From positions 1-58,216 of the forward strand of contig JAIRXK010000023.1 in the NCBI GenBank assembly GCA_031268315.1: DNA of 58,216 nucleotides, given 5' to 3'. Below the pieces are notes generated by a model that saw only the letters and a program-made list of their open reading frames with translations, was not told the DNA's origin and did no database searches. The position numbers and the translations under genes are program-made. Below, piece after piece: positions 9,638 to 19,251 of this stretch (its first letter is position 1; the number at the start of each line of letters is the position of its first letter). Source of the DNA: Puniceicoccales bacterium (GTDB lineage: Bacteria > Verrucomicrobiota > Verrucomicrobiia > Opitutales > JAIRLM01).

Positions 9638-12014
9638 CTTGGATTTTTTCCATTATCTTCATTCTCCTTTGCAATTCGCCACGGAAGGATTCATCTTCGA
9701 ACTTTTCGGATAAATACTGATGCAATTTTTCACAGTCTATGAGCGGATAAATATCATTAAATAGAATGATTTCATCGGCGTTGACGATGCCTAATTTTGG
9801 ATTGCAAGTTAAAAAAAGTTGAGAGGCGATTTTAATTTTTCCCGCAATTTCACGTGCAAACTTTTGAGCAATGTCGGGGGCATTGTTAATAATAGAAATC
9901 ATACTATCGGTTAGCTCGGCGTTAGTTGGTTTTGCTATTTCTACAAGTAAAATTGTCAAAAATTTATCAATACTAGTAGTCTCAGGGGCGCATTGCCTTT
10001 TTCTGAGAATCAGCATATAATTTTCATCTATTCCACTAATTACTCTTTTAATGAGACCTTCATCCCTGTCACAATTTTTACCTAAAAATTCTACCAAACA
10101 AGTAAATTGCGCACTTGTGCAATTATCAATAAAATCGCTTGGCCGATTGTAGTAAAGCGCAAAGAGTTTCTCGCCCGGCAATTTATTTGGAATCTCACAA
10201 TTGGTGGTATAGTGCAATTGTGCATATGACCACAAATGGGGCCAAACGCATTGCGTGCCGTTGCAGGTATATGCTATGTTATATTCTCTTAATTTATAAA
10301 TAAGGCCAATGTGATTTAGATTTGCAGCGATATTTAAATCTGGAAAAAGCGAAGCGCAATCATCCATTGGCACGCTAATGCACTTTTTCAAAATATGAAA
10401 ATATTGCTTTCCAATCATTGCTGCGCGAAGGGGTGTGCAGTTCATTATTAAATTTTTGGCATCTTGGACGTCAATGTAGGTGTCATTTCGATCTATAATT
10501 TCAGCGATTTTTCTAGATACTTCTCTAAAATTGCCGAGTTGCTTCACATCTTCAAGAATCCAACCAAATTTCTCCGCATCAAATTTTTCCGTGGAGCTCA
10601 ATACATTTTCTTCCGCAGGGTCGCATTGGGAAAGTGCGAAGAAGAGCATTTTCCTGCGATTTGTATTCGGTGGAAACCATTCATTAATTTCTTCAATTTT
10701 GCATAGATTGAATATCCGAATCATTAGAAAGGAAAATGCATTCCAATATTTTCCGTCATCAAAAATATTTTTCGCCTCCCATTTTTCAATCGGAAAGCGA
10801 CTCATATTTCCCCTTGTAATCAGCGTGTAATCATATTTCTTAAACGCTTGCAGGTCAATGCTATTTCTTTCATTTTCCGTCTGCCGCAGTTCGGCGAAGA
10901 TTGTTTCAAAATTGGGAGTTTTGCTATTAACTTTGAGATTCCAACACACATATGCGGCATAGGATAGGGGATGAAACGCACTTTCGAGCGGTTCGAAATC
11001 TTTCCCTTCGGAAAATAAATTCTTCAGCATGTACCGAACAATGCGCCAGGCATTTTCGCTCGCCGTCAAATCTATGGCCGCAGTGTTGCCTTCGTCGGGC
11101 ATGGACCATTGTCGCTTGGAGTTGTCAATTTCATTTTTCCAATCGAGATAGCTGTGTCCGCGTATGATGTTCCATAGGGCGTATTCGCTAATGGAGGTGG
11201 AAATTCTAGGTTTATCGATATCGTTTTGACTTACTATGCGCGCAATTTGATCTTCGAGTATTACTGCAAATTTGTGAAATTCAACCGAGTGAAAATCAAT
11301 ATTTCCCACTCCATATTTAGTGTAAATTTCAACGATTCCTGCGAGGTTTAGAAATTTTTTCTTAAAAGTGCTGCCGGTTGCTCCATTGATCGTGTCGTAG
11401 ATAGCGGAAATAATTTCAAAGACATCGCTGGCAGTAGAGTTTTCATATATGCATAGGTCTTCGTAATATGCTTCCATGGAGTTTTCAGCCACTACTCCCA
11501 TATTTAGTATTAAGCTATCATAAATTTTAGTATAGTGATCATCTATTTCACTAATGCTCATCAGAAAATGTATTGACGAAGTAATGAAAAATAAGTGGAT
11601 AATTTCGCGTATTTTTGACCCATAAAACTTATTGCCATGCTCATTATTTCCCATGCGAAGCAAGTCAAATAGGGCAACTGTAATATTTTCGGTTTTCTTA
11701 GTAATGAGCTGATTTATTTCTCCGCACAGGAAGCAATCCATCCATTGCGCCCTCTGGGAGACAAATGTGTTAACGTAGGCTGGAACTGTGCCGGTCCCTT
11801 CAGCTTGAGCTTCGGCGCCAGCGCAGCTCAAGCTCTGCATGCCAATGCCTAGGGGGTTTTTGCCGCACGAAATGAGTAAGCAATTTGTCAGGAGCTTTTT
11901 TTGAATGGCATCTGAAAATCTCCCTATCTGGTCCGTTGGAATAAATATAACTTTTACCCGTTCGTCGCGGCTTCCATTCTTGGAGTAGCCGGGCATTGCC
12001 GACGCACCCTGCAA
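9552..12014 (-). CDS. Large protein of unknown function downstream of giant copy A
   Basis: An 820-codon open frame, the longest intact piece between the two giant copies. Predicted mostly helical and cytosolic, with no signal peptide, membrane segment or familiar motif seen. Its first in-frame codons follow on from the upstream 249-codon frame: shifting by one base in the A5 tract at about 12070-12076 changes the read-out from NFQTSRKTRKN to KLPDEQENQKESSNGISDSE, which continues smoothly into this ORF. The real start is therefore probably far upstream, and the ORF is one piece of a longer broken gene. The C-terminal 28 codons (from about 9640) are likely out-of-frame read-through. Confidence 0.45.
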   Translation of the reverse strand: MQGASAMPGYSKNGSRDERVKVIFIPTDQIGRFSDAIQKKLLTNCLLISCGKNPLGIGMQSLSCAGAEAQAEGTGTVPAYVNTFVSQRAQWMDCFLCGEINQLITKKTENITVALFDLLRMGNNEHGNKFYGSKIREIIHLFFITSSIHFLMSISEIDDHYTKIYDSLILNMGVVAENSMEAYYEDLCIYENSTASDVFEIISAIYDTINGATGSTFKKKFLNLAGIVEIYTKYGVGNIDFHSVEFHKFAVILEDQIARIVSQNDIDKPRISTSISEYALWNIIRGHSYLDWKNEIDNSKRQWSMPDEGNTAAIDLTASENAWRIVRYMLKNLFSEGKDFEPLESAFHPLSYAAYVCWNLKVNSKTPNFETIFAELRQTENERNSIDLQAFKKYDYTLITRGNMSRFPIEKWEAKNIFDDGKYWNAFSFLMIRIFNLCKIEEINEWFPPNTNRRKMLFFALSQCDPAEENVLSSTEKFDAEKFGWILEDVKQLGNFREVSRKIAEIIDRNDTYIDVQDAKNLIMNCTPLRAAMIGKQYFHILKKCISVPMDDCASLFPDLNIAANLNHIGLIYKLREYNIAYTCNGTQCVWPHLWSYAQLHYTTNCEIPNKLPGEKLFALYYNRPSDFIDNCTSAQFTCLVEFLGKNCDRDEGLIKRVISGIDENYMLILRKRQCAPETTSIDKFLTILLVEIAKPTNAELTDSMISIINNAPDIAQKFAREIAGKIKIASQLFLTCNPKLGIVNADEIILFNDIYPLIDCEKLHQYLSEKFEDESFRGELQRRMKIMEKIQVEPFHYFALRKWIMGTNEDFRLCNRKRE

Positions 12015-12703
12015 AAGCTCATTTTCTGAGTCGGAAATGCCGTTCGAAGATTCTTTCTGGTTTTCCTGCTCGTCTGGAAGTTTTTATCGATGTCATAGTA
12101 TTGTTCATCGACTAAGGCGGTGTCCCATACTATAAGCATCGCTTCCGGCCTGCCGCAGTGAAAATCAAAGAATGATATTTCATTTTTCGACAGGTTGAAG
12201 CATTCGTTTAAGAAATAGAAATCTGAAAAAAACTTTAAGTCAAAAAGTCGTTTAAATTTTTCAAGAATGTCCAAGCTCTTTTCCTGTTCATCTGTATTCT
12301 TTCTAAGTTTATTTACAATATCGCGGCATGAAGCATGCACATTTTCCATGTTATTCTTCAGTGTAGTTATTCCGGAATTTGGCTTCGCATTTTTAAAGAA
12401 AAACTCATAGGCATTTATTTCTGCTTCCGGAAGGGCAAATTCCGGTTTTTCGGATAATTCATCCGCTTCTATTCTTGCTATCAATTCGAATAAAGTAAAA
12501 AGCACATCTATTTTTTCTTTGGGAAAACCGATTTGCTTTTGCAGTGTATTTTGAGTGTTTTTTTCTAATTCGAGCTCCTTTTCATGCTGCCTTTGCGCAT
12601 CGCTATCCTCATCTTTGCAAATAAGACGTTCGCCAGTGCTGCGATTGCCGTTTTCGAAGGCTAGTATTTTATGATCATCTTTAATGCGCTTAATATACTC
12701 CAT
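11954..12703 (-). CDS. Coiled-coil-rich piece starting just after the copy A stop
   Basis: A 249-codon frame. Its ATG follows directly on the TGA that ends the copy A frame (TGA-ATG, same frame), so it is either a coupled gene or the continuation of the giant protein across a nonsense codon. Residues 1-60 are charged (QRQHEKELELEKN) and likely coiled-coil. The last 40 codons are probably in the wrong frame after a single-base change near 12073. No family was recognised. Confidence 0.4.
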   Translation of the reverse strand: MEYIKRIKDDHKILAFENGNRSTGERLICKDEDSDAQRQHEKELELEKNTQNTLQKQIGFPKEKIDVLFTLFELIARIEADELSEKPEFALPEAEINAYEFFFKNAKPNSGITTLKNNMENVHASCRDIVNKLRKNTDEQEKSLDILEKFKRLFDLKFFSDFYFLNECFNLSKNEISFFDFHCGRPEAMLIVWDTALVDEQYYDIDKNFQTSRKTRKNLRTAFPTQKMSFCRVRRQCPATPRMEAATNG

Positions 12704-14320
12704 TCACTCATTTTTAATTTGCGCTATGTCTGCAACTAAATTGAGCTCAGCGATTAGTTTACCGAGCAAATGTTCCTCATTGTAGGGTTCGCAAAAATTT
12801 TTAAGTTTAAGCTGCAATTTTGCGATTGTATTTTCGAAGTTTGCTTTGCACCTTTCGACGGTATTTGTAAATTCTCGATTTGCTTCCCACTGGCAAACGG
12901 AAAAGTTTTCACTTACCCTGAGAAAATCTTTAGACACGTTAATAAATTGCAAAATAGCATTGGAGATTTCTTTCTTTTTTAGCTCATCATTTTCCCAGGC
13001 AAGCAAGCCACGCATTTCCTGATATTTTGACTCAATGTATGATATGATTATATGTTTGTTATGTAGTTCAACGAATTGAATGCACTGATTTGTTAAGTCT
13101 TCATCGGTATTTTTAATAATAATATTCATTAAATTTTCGAAATTGGCAACGGGATCTTCTGCTGCACTTCCTTCGGGCGTATCGGCAACTTCATATTGAT
13201 TTACGGATGCATTAAAATATCGAACGTGCGTATGGGGAATTTTGACAGCGTAGGTTTTATCTAACCAAATGAAAAAATTTCTGATTCCGACTACGGTATC
13301 ATAAACGGATACGCCTGAAAAAAATGATCCCAAGTCCATGAGCATCGAAAAATTTTGCATGTATGCATTCCATCCATCCGTTCCCAAATCTTCGAGCCCC
13401 ATGCATTTCCAGGTACATATGGCCCATCTGCGAAGGAAGTGCTCTATGGGATTAAGGCTAATATCTTCCATAAAGGCTTTGAAGTAGGAGGGCGGAAAGG
13501 AGTGAATGCGAGATTGAAAATTACAGCAGTCCATTTTGTGCTTTGCGATAATGCGTCCCAACTCTCCTCTGTGGTTAATGCTCGTTTGTAATATTTTTTT
13601 AGAGAAGGAACTTTGATTGAGTGGCGTTCCGGTAAATGTCATCAGTACCGAACTCATCATGTCGACGAGGGCGGCCGTAATCACCTGCGTCGAATAGGCA
13701 TTCCATTGATCCGCATTCTTTAATGTGAAAAAACTTTTTATCCATATGCTGGCCAATTGCGGATCATTTGCTGGATTTATGGAATTTTTTATTGCATTTA
13801 TTACTTCATTCCGTATAAACTTAACGAATTTAATTTTTTGCGGTTGATCAACTACATTTTCTATGCGAATTGCGTTCGAAAGCGTAATTTCGCCCCCATC
13901 GGAATAGGTCACGCCGCGGACGAGTAGACGAAAGCTTGTTCCAGCACTTGTATTATTAATCGTAAGTGCTGATTTGCCATTTGTGTTTTGTGCGATTGCT
14001 TCCTCAGCACTGGCAAAGAGAGCCATTATGAATGACTCGATGGTTTTTGCGCCAAATCCATGGCCAATGAATGCGAGTGCGGTCATAACCAACGTAATGC
14101 GGGGATTTTGGAATCTATTTTGCGTCGGTTGCATATTGGTGTAGGGAATGGCGATAAATTGTTCATTTTTTGGAAATCCAAAGTGATTATCTCGGTCTTT
14201 CCTAAGGGCATTGGGTAAAATCTCAGTGAGAATGACGTGAGATAGGCAGAGATTGCTATATGCCTCATTGTCGAGTGAACTTTTCAGCGTTGCCATGAGT
14301 GTATTTAACCTTTCCTGCAT
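12704..14320 (-). pseudogene. Copy A, C-terminal piece (VPY/GT region)
   Basis: A 538-codon frame closely matching copy B from its KLKASL...NALKKD segment through the VPY block and FTGTPLNQSSFS to the MRYFNA region. Past that point it extends with helical sequence for which copy B has only poly-Glu. It is in the same frame as the piece upstream, separated only by a TAA at 14342-14344. It ends at a TGA directly followed by an ATG. Confidence 0.6.
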
Positions 14321-14341
14321 CGAGGAAATTTCTTCGTCGGA

Positions 14342-15292
14342 TTACGCATCCATTAGTTGTCGCTCAGTTTTGCCGGTCATAAAAGCGACTAGCAAAAGAG
14401 TATCTTCTTCGCTAATCTTGTCCTCTATGGCAGAATTAATAAATATCTCTCGAGTGAGAATTGCGTTTGCCGTTTCACGCATGAATTTTGCTGCGGTCGC
14501 CGGGCTTATTTTTGACTGTTGATTTCCGGGAAGCATTGCGCGCAATTCCGATGGCATGTAGGCTAAAACGAGTTTTACTATGAACTCAATCTCCTTATCC
14601 GGTAACGACTGTTGCTCCTTGGAAAGGATTTCATGGACAAACATTTCATGGGTATTTTGAACAAGGTGAACCTCGTCCATAACGGGATAAAATTGCGTCA
14701 TGCATTTGGAAAACTGGTCATATAGCTGGCAGTATTTTTCCCATTGTCCGCGTTCACTTTGTGTCTCTTGCATTTTCCAAATAACGGTGTATATATTAGA
14801 TTTCCATTTCATTAGCTCATTCGATGGAACCATGGGAATGGCTCCGTGGCCGCGAAGAATTTTTCCAAGATAATCAATGCAATTGGCTAAACCCTCGACC
14901 GTAGATACATTCGCTTTTATGCGGTGAATTTTAATATCAAATATTCCTAAAATTTCATTTAATTCATTTGCGATGTTTTTCATATTTCTCAATATAATCA
15001 TATTTCGCACATATTCGCCAATTTCATAAATTAATTGGTCTGTGCCATTGGCATCGAAATGCGGGCAATTCCTGAGAAAGTAGTCATTGACCGATTTCGC
15101 ATCTCCGTCAATTGCAGTGCAGTATACTTCGCGAATGATACTGGGCAGTTTTATGTGATTTTCATCATAAACAAATCGCATTTCATCGGCAATTTGGTTT
15201 TCATTTTTTGCGAGTTTGCTAGTAATGGATTTAGGAAAGTTGCTGGCTGCATCTAAAGCTTCGGCGCTTTGCGCAGCTGCAATATTGAACAA
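14342..15292 (-). pseudogene. Copy A, DEVH piece lacking the P-loop
   Basis: A 316-codon frame matching copy B on both sides of a missing segment. The matches include IPMVPSNELMKWK, then FYPVMDEVHLVQNT, then MFVHEI. The region that carries the Walker A motif in copy B is deleted in frame around 14985. It ends in an in-frame TAA. Confidence 0.6.
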
Positions 15293-15458
15293 TTCGATGA
15301 ACTGACTTTTCTTTAGAGATTCGCTAAATTCTTTTTGAGTAAATACATCGGCGTATTCCGCATCTAATTTTTTTTATCCAAGTTCGAGCTCGGTCTGAAT
15401 AAAGCTCCGAATGTCAAAATTTTCGCTATCCTGCGTTTGCTCGCCAGCACTATCCGCA

Positions 15459-15854
15459 TCAGTGTCTTCGTAAATTGAAGTATAAATATCTTTTTCTTTT
15501 TTTTGCGAAATTGTATGTAAATGATTTCTTTACGTGCGCATATAATTGACTCTCGTTTGCAAACGAATTGAATTCATTATTTTGATTATTCTTTTCACTT
15601 CCATCGAAGTGATATTCGCCCTCCGGCAAATTTCCAAGTTTTATTTTTTGAAGTAGCTGATTTCTTCGATTTTCAATAAATATTTTTTTTGACGCATATG
15701 TCAGCTTGTGGGGCAAGTCTAAATGATCAATAAATGCTAGAAAAGCGGTTTCATCGCCTCTACTTAATTGCAAATGACCTGCGCGTAATTCATTAAAAAT
15801 TTCCCAAAAATAGCAGTTAAATTTCTTCAGATATTCAGCGGAAATTGGATTCAT
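15459..15854 (-). pseudogene. Copy A fragment
   Basis: A 131-codon frame aligned to the copy B segment with NFLENRRNVILQEIE (here IFIENRRNQLLQKIK). The last residues run out of frame after a shift near 15500. It overlaps the preceding fragment by 20 bases in a different register. Confidence 0.5.
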
Positions 15855-16269
15855 CGGTCATCATTCCATCGAAGGTTATCGACGGAATGATGTAGGAATA
15901 GACGGCTTCCCCATCGGATTCGTTTGGATTGATTTCGCCGCATGAGTAGAACAGAGTGAAAATTCCAAACGGATTAAAAACTTTTGGAGCGCTGTCTTTT
16001 TCATCAAATGGAAACACACACCTCTGAATAGTGCTATCTTGTGTTCCTTTAGTAAAGTAAAAACCATTTTTATCTATGCGTGGAAGTTTCAATATGTTTA
16101 GCATTGGGAAAAGGCAGTCATTAATACTGATTTGCCAAGGGATTCCTCCCCCGTCTGCAACAGCCACAAAGTAAATGGGTGCATCGCTTATTTTTCCATC
16201 GGAACCCATCACTCTGCTTTCCGGAAGATAGATGACATTGGGTTTCTCAAAGAAATTAGCATTTGGCAA
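15835..16269 (-). pseudogene. Copy A fragment
   Basis: A 144-codon frame homologous to copy B: FNPFGIFTLFYSCG corresponds to FNPFGMFTLYYLCC, and VYSYIIPSITF to VYHYIIPSVII. The following 100 or so residues of copy B are missing in copy A. Confidence 0.55.
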
Positions 16270-16649
16270 AGAATGAGCATTTCTAATGCCGTAATATTCA
16301 TCATTTCTTTCGATATCATTATTAAATTGGAAAGGTTCATCTATGTTGAAATAGTCAATGTAATGTTCTATGCAACCCTCCTGGCCATACCAATCAGGCC
16401 TACGGTCGCGCTATTGGGCGAGATATGCATATTCAATTTTTGGCAATGATATGCCGACATTTGGGGCTGATTTTTTTTCCGAATCTTTCCCCTCCATTTG
16501 GAGCGATAGTGGAATAACGATTTCTTGCGTCCAAGCTTCATTTGGCCTTACAACAAGAGTAGGATATGAATTGCGATACTTAATACTGTAATTTTCATAA
16601 GCAATATCTCTAGTCTTCGCATCAAGAATTAGTATTATTCCTTCCTCGC

Positions 16650-17069
16650 TTACGAGGATGTGAAATTCATCGCTATAAAAGCAAATCTATAGTTGAATTT
16701 CACTGAACAATATTGCTCGTCCATGCTTTGACTGCAATACATCGGATTTACCGTAATCCACGCAGTTGTTTGCCGGGAAATTTCACAGCTCCATTTAACG
16801 CTATCAATCCTCGATATCGACCCAGTGTTGAGCTCTTCTATTTCGTATACTATTTTGCCTAACTTATATATTTCGCACTGCTCACGTATTTCCATTAATT
16901 CTACTAACTTCTCCGCAACCGCAGCGATATGATCGCTTCGATCTTTATTAGGTAAATTCATGCAACTCCAGTAATTAGTTAAAAGAGAACTGTAATTATT
17001 AAGTAATTCAATTGTGTATGCGCTGAACGGGCAGTCGCCAATGGTATCTATTTCATACTTTGCGTACAT
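16650..17069 (-). pseudogene. Copy A fragment
   Basis: A 139-codon frame matching the copy B region with LHERCEINKLGKQL (here IREQCEIYKLGKIV). The match changes frame at both ends. Downstream, the sequence around 16460-16640 still reads as copy-B-like protein (LVVRPNEAW against LVVRPNEPW) in another frame. Confidence 0.5.
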
Positions 17070-17176
17070 TAGCGCCGCATAGTAAGTTGGTTACATAGGT
17101 TTTTTTAAGATTTTGTGAATCGACAATAAATTCATAAGACATTCAAATATTGCGGCATGGTATAATTTAACATTCA

Positions 17177-18052
17177 TCAAATCAACGTTATTGCATACAT
17201 ATTTCTCCGACGTTTTTTCATTTTATCCAATTCATCATACTGCCAAATAAGCTTATTTAACATTTCATTGAGCGATACATCATGTCTGCCGTCTGTATAT
17301 TGTGCAAATCCTGAAATTATAGTGGCGTATAAAACTGAGTTTATATGATAGGCCGCACATAGCATGGGTACTCTGCTGATATCTTGCTCTGATCTGTAAA
17401 AAAAGATTTCGTAGCAGTAATCGTTGAATTTATCTAGTAGTTTCAGCACGTTGCAATGATTTCCTCTAATATATTCGCAATATTCACCCAAATACTTTTG
17501 GCTTGGAGTCCCCGATTTGCCCTCAAGCATAGGCCGAATTAACAATTTGATATAGTGAAATATACAGGAATTATTTCTATAATCATTACCAAATTGATCT
17601 ATTTCCATGTGGTCACAATTATATACAGCAAAAATTTCGGGATAATTCAATAGATCGCTGAGAAAAAATTCGAAGGTATCGCTTTGCTTTGAATACGATC
17701 CAATTTTTGTCACTCTTTGAACATATGATAAATTTTTGCTAGTAAGATGTGGAATAATCTGGTTGTCTTGCCCGCAAAATATGGATGTGCTGATATTTGT
17801 CCCAGGAATATCTAAAATTTCATTGCCATTTAATGCATACAAAAAAGCTGTTCGCCACGTTGATAAAATTCTTGGCAAGTTCCGCGCTTTTTCTTCATTA
17901 TTTACGCAGCTGAAAAAATAATCTTGGTCACAGCCGACACGATACATATCATACGAGTCATCGGCAACATCAAGCTTCAATTTTAACCAGCCTGTCAATT
18001 CGGATAATGTCCATTTGCGATATTGCATATTTGAGACAGATGAATTACGCAT
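17177..18052 (-). pseudogene. Copy A fragment spanning the site of the amber codon in copy B
   Basis: A 291-codon frame. It contains IGSYSKQSDTFEFFL, where the Tyr corresponds to the TAG at 6321 of copy B. It also has LCAAYHINSVLYATII, which matches LCAAYHISSLIYSNII of copy B. The last residues (after KMKK) are out of frame; a one-base shift near 17215 restores homology. Confidence 0.55.
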
Positions 18053-18169
18053 ATCGCAATAAATAAGTCTATGAAGATCGCCAGGTAGATGAGATGTGAT
18101 TTTCCGACGTATCGTCCGCCGGGAGCCGTAGACAGTTGAGAGGAAAAGAAAATTGTGCTGTTGCCAAAC

Positions 18170-19060
18170 TCAATCTGTACTTTCATCGGGAACATTTGCG
18201 TAGCCGCATAGAGCTTCAAACGTTTCCATTTTGGTAAAAATTTGATTGATTATTTGAATTTTATCATTAATGCAATTTTCTAATTTGCAACAATCAAATA
18301 CGGAGAGTGCATCTCCGTAAACTAAATTTTTTTGGGCAAGTTTTTCAAGAAAAGCTGCGCAATCGTCCCGCAGGGATCGAAAAACTGCATATTTGGCAAT
18401 GGGACTACTGTTGTTGCTTCTCCCGCCAAGATGGTCATATAATTTTTCAACAGATTCACTGCGGATAAATATTGATACAAGATCGGAAATTAACGCATTA
18501 AGATCGGGAATTGATGTCCCTTGAGTGCAATGGTGAAGTTCTTTAAAAAATGAGATTCCAAATTTCCCAATTTTTTTGAGATATGTAAGGTCTGCGGAAT
18601 TTACCCAATTTTTCTTATCAGCACATCTAGCCCATATATTGAATGCTTCAGTGAATATTTTGCCTATGCAGTCCTTTTGGACATTCGCCACGCAATCGTA
18701 TATGGATTGGATTGCCCGTGCTAGAAGATATATTTCGTAGGATGGTATTTTTTTCGGGAAACTTTGATAAAAATAATTAATGTCACTTCCTGCGGAATTA
18801 GCACTATTGCCAGAAGAGAGTGATGAAAATACTCTTTTGCTCTCCGGTAGTCCATACCAAAGAAAGGTTGGCAAATCCAGCTTGCAACTCTCCGAAAAAG
18901 CGAATGAGCTTGTCGCATTGCTAAGGATGGTGGGCGAGGTTGGCTGCGGATCATCCGGCGGAGAGGGCGATGGAGCGGATAACACTGCATTCTGTATGCT
19001 ATCAACTATAATCATGTCCATGCGTAGCGCCAAGTTAGGATAATTAAAAGATGATTGCAA
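18170..19060 (-). pseudogene. Copy A, N-terminal piece
   Basis: A 296-codon frame beginning at a TTG (19060), with ATG codons 13 and 15 residues in. The first 75 residues are Ser/Pro-rich; the rest is helical. Near its end FTKMETFEALCGYANVPDES matches the N-terminal piece of copy B. It lies just downstream of yidC on the same strand. Confidence 0.55.
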
Positions 19061-19251
19061 GAGAAATTTTTAAATTTCGATTAAAATGGGCGATGAGCAG
19101 CGGAGGAGGATGTCTTTTCTCAATTTAAAATTTTTTGGAAATTTTCTCCTAAAATATGCAAATAGCCCTAGACGTCTTGGCAAGCATTGCAGCGAACCTC
19201 TCAAAATTTCATGCGGCGTTTGCCCGGCAGATTTTCTCCGCCGTGAAAGTT

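Larger units (their letters stand above)
12704..19060 (-). pseudogene. Giant DUF3638-like gene, copy A, decayed
   Basis: The whole interval aligns in order with giant copy B but is split into at least seven frames by shifts, in-frame stops and deletions. Long blocks remain near identical to copy B in the central part (for example TQNRFQNPRITLVMTALAFIG). The DEVH box survives (14666-14677). The roughly 160 residues that hold the P-loop in copy B are absent: the frame joins RNMIILRNMKN directly to IANELNEIL, which corresponds to copy B sequence on both sides of that segment. About 90 residues are also missing near 16680, and another block near 15850. The pieces are listed separately. It is most likely a pseudogene, although the two C-terminal pieces are long enough to be expressed. 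Confidence 0.7.

Noticed and set aside
12065-12080. Programmed -1 frameshift at the A5 tract (GATAAAAAC)
   Set aside because: The bases before the tract do not allow standard tandem slippage (T AAA AAC), and nearby frames are broken in other ways, so a simple indel is more likely.
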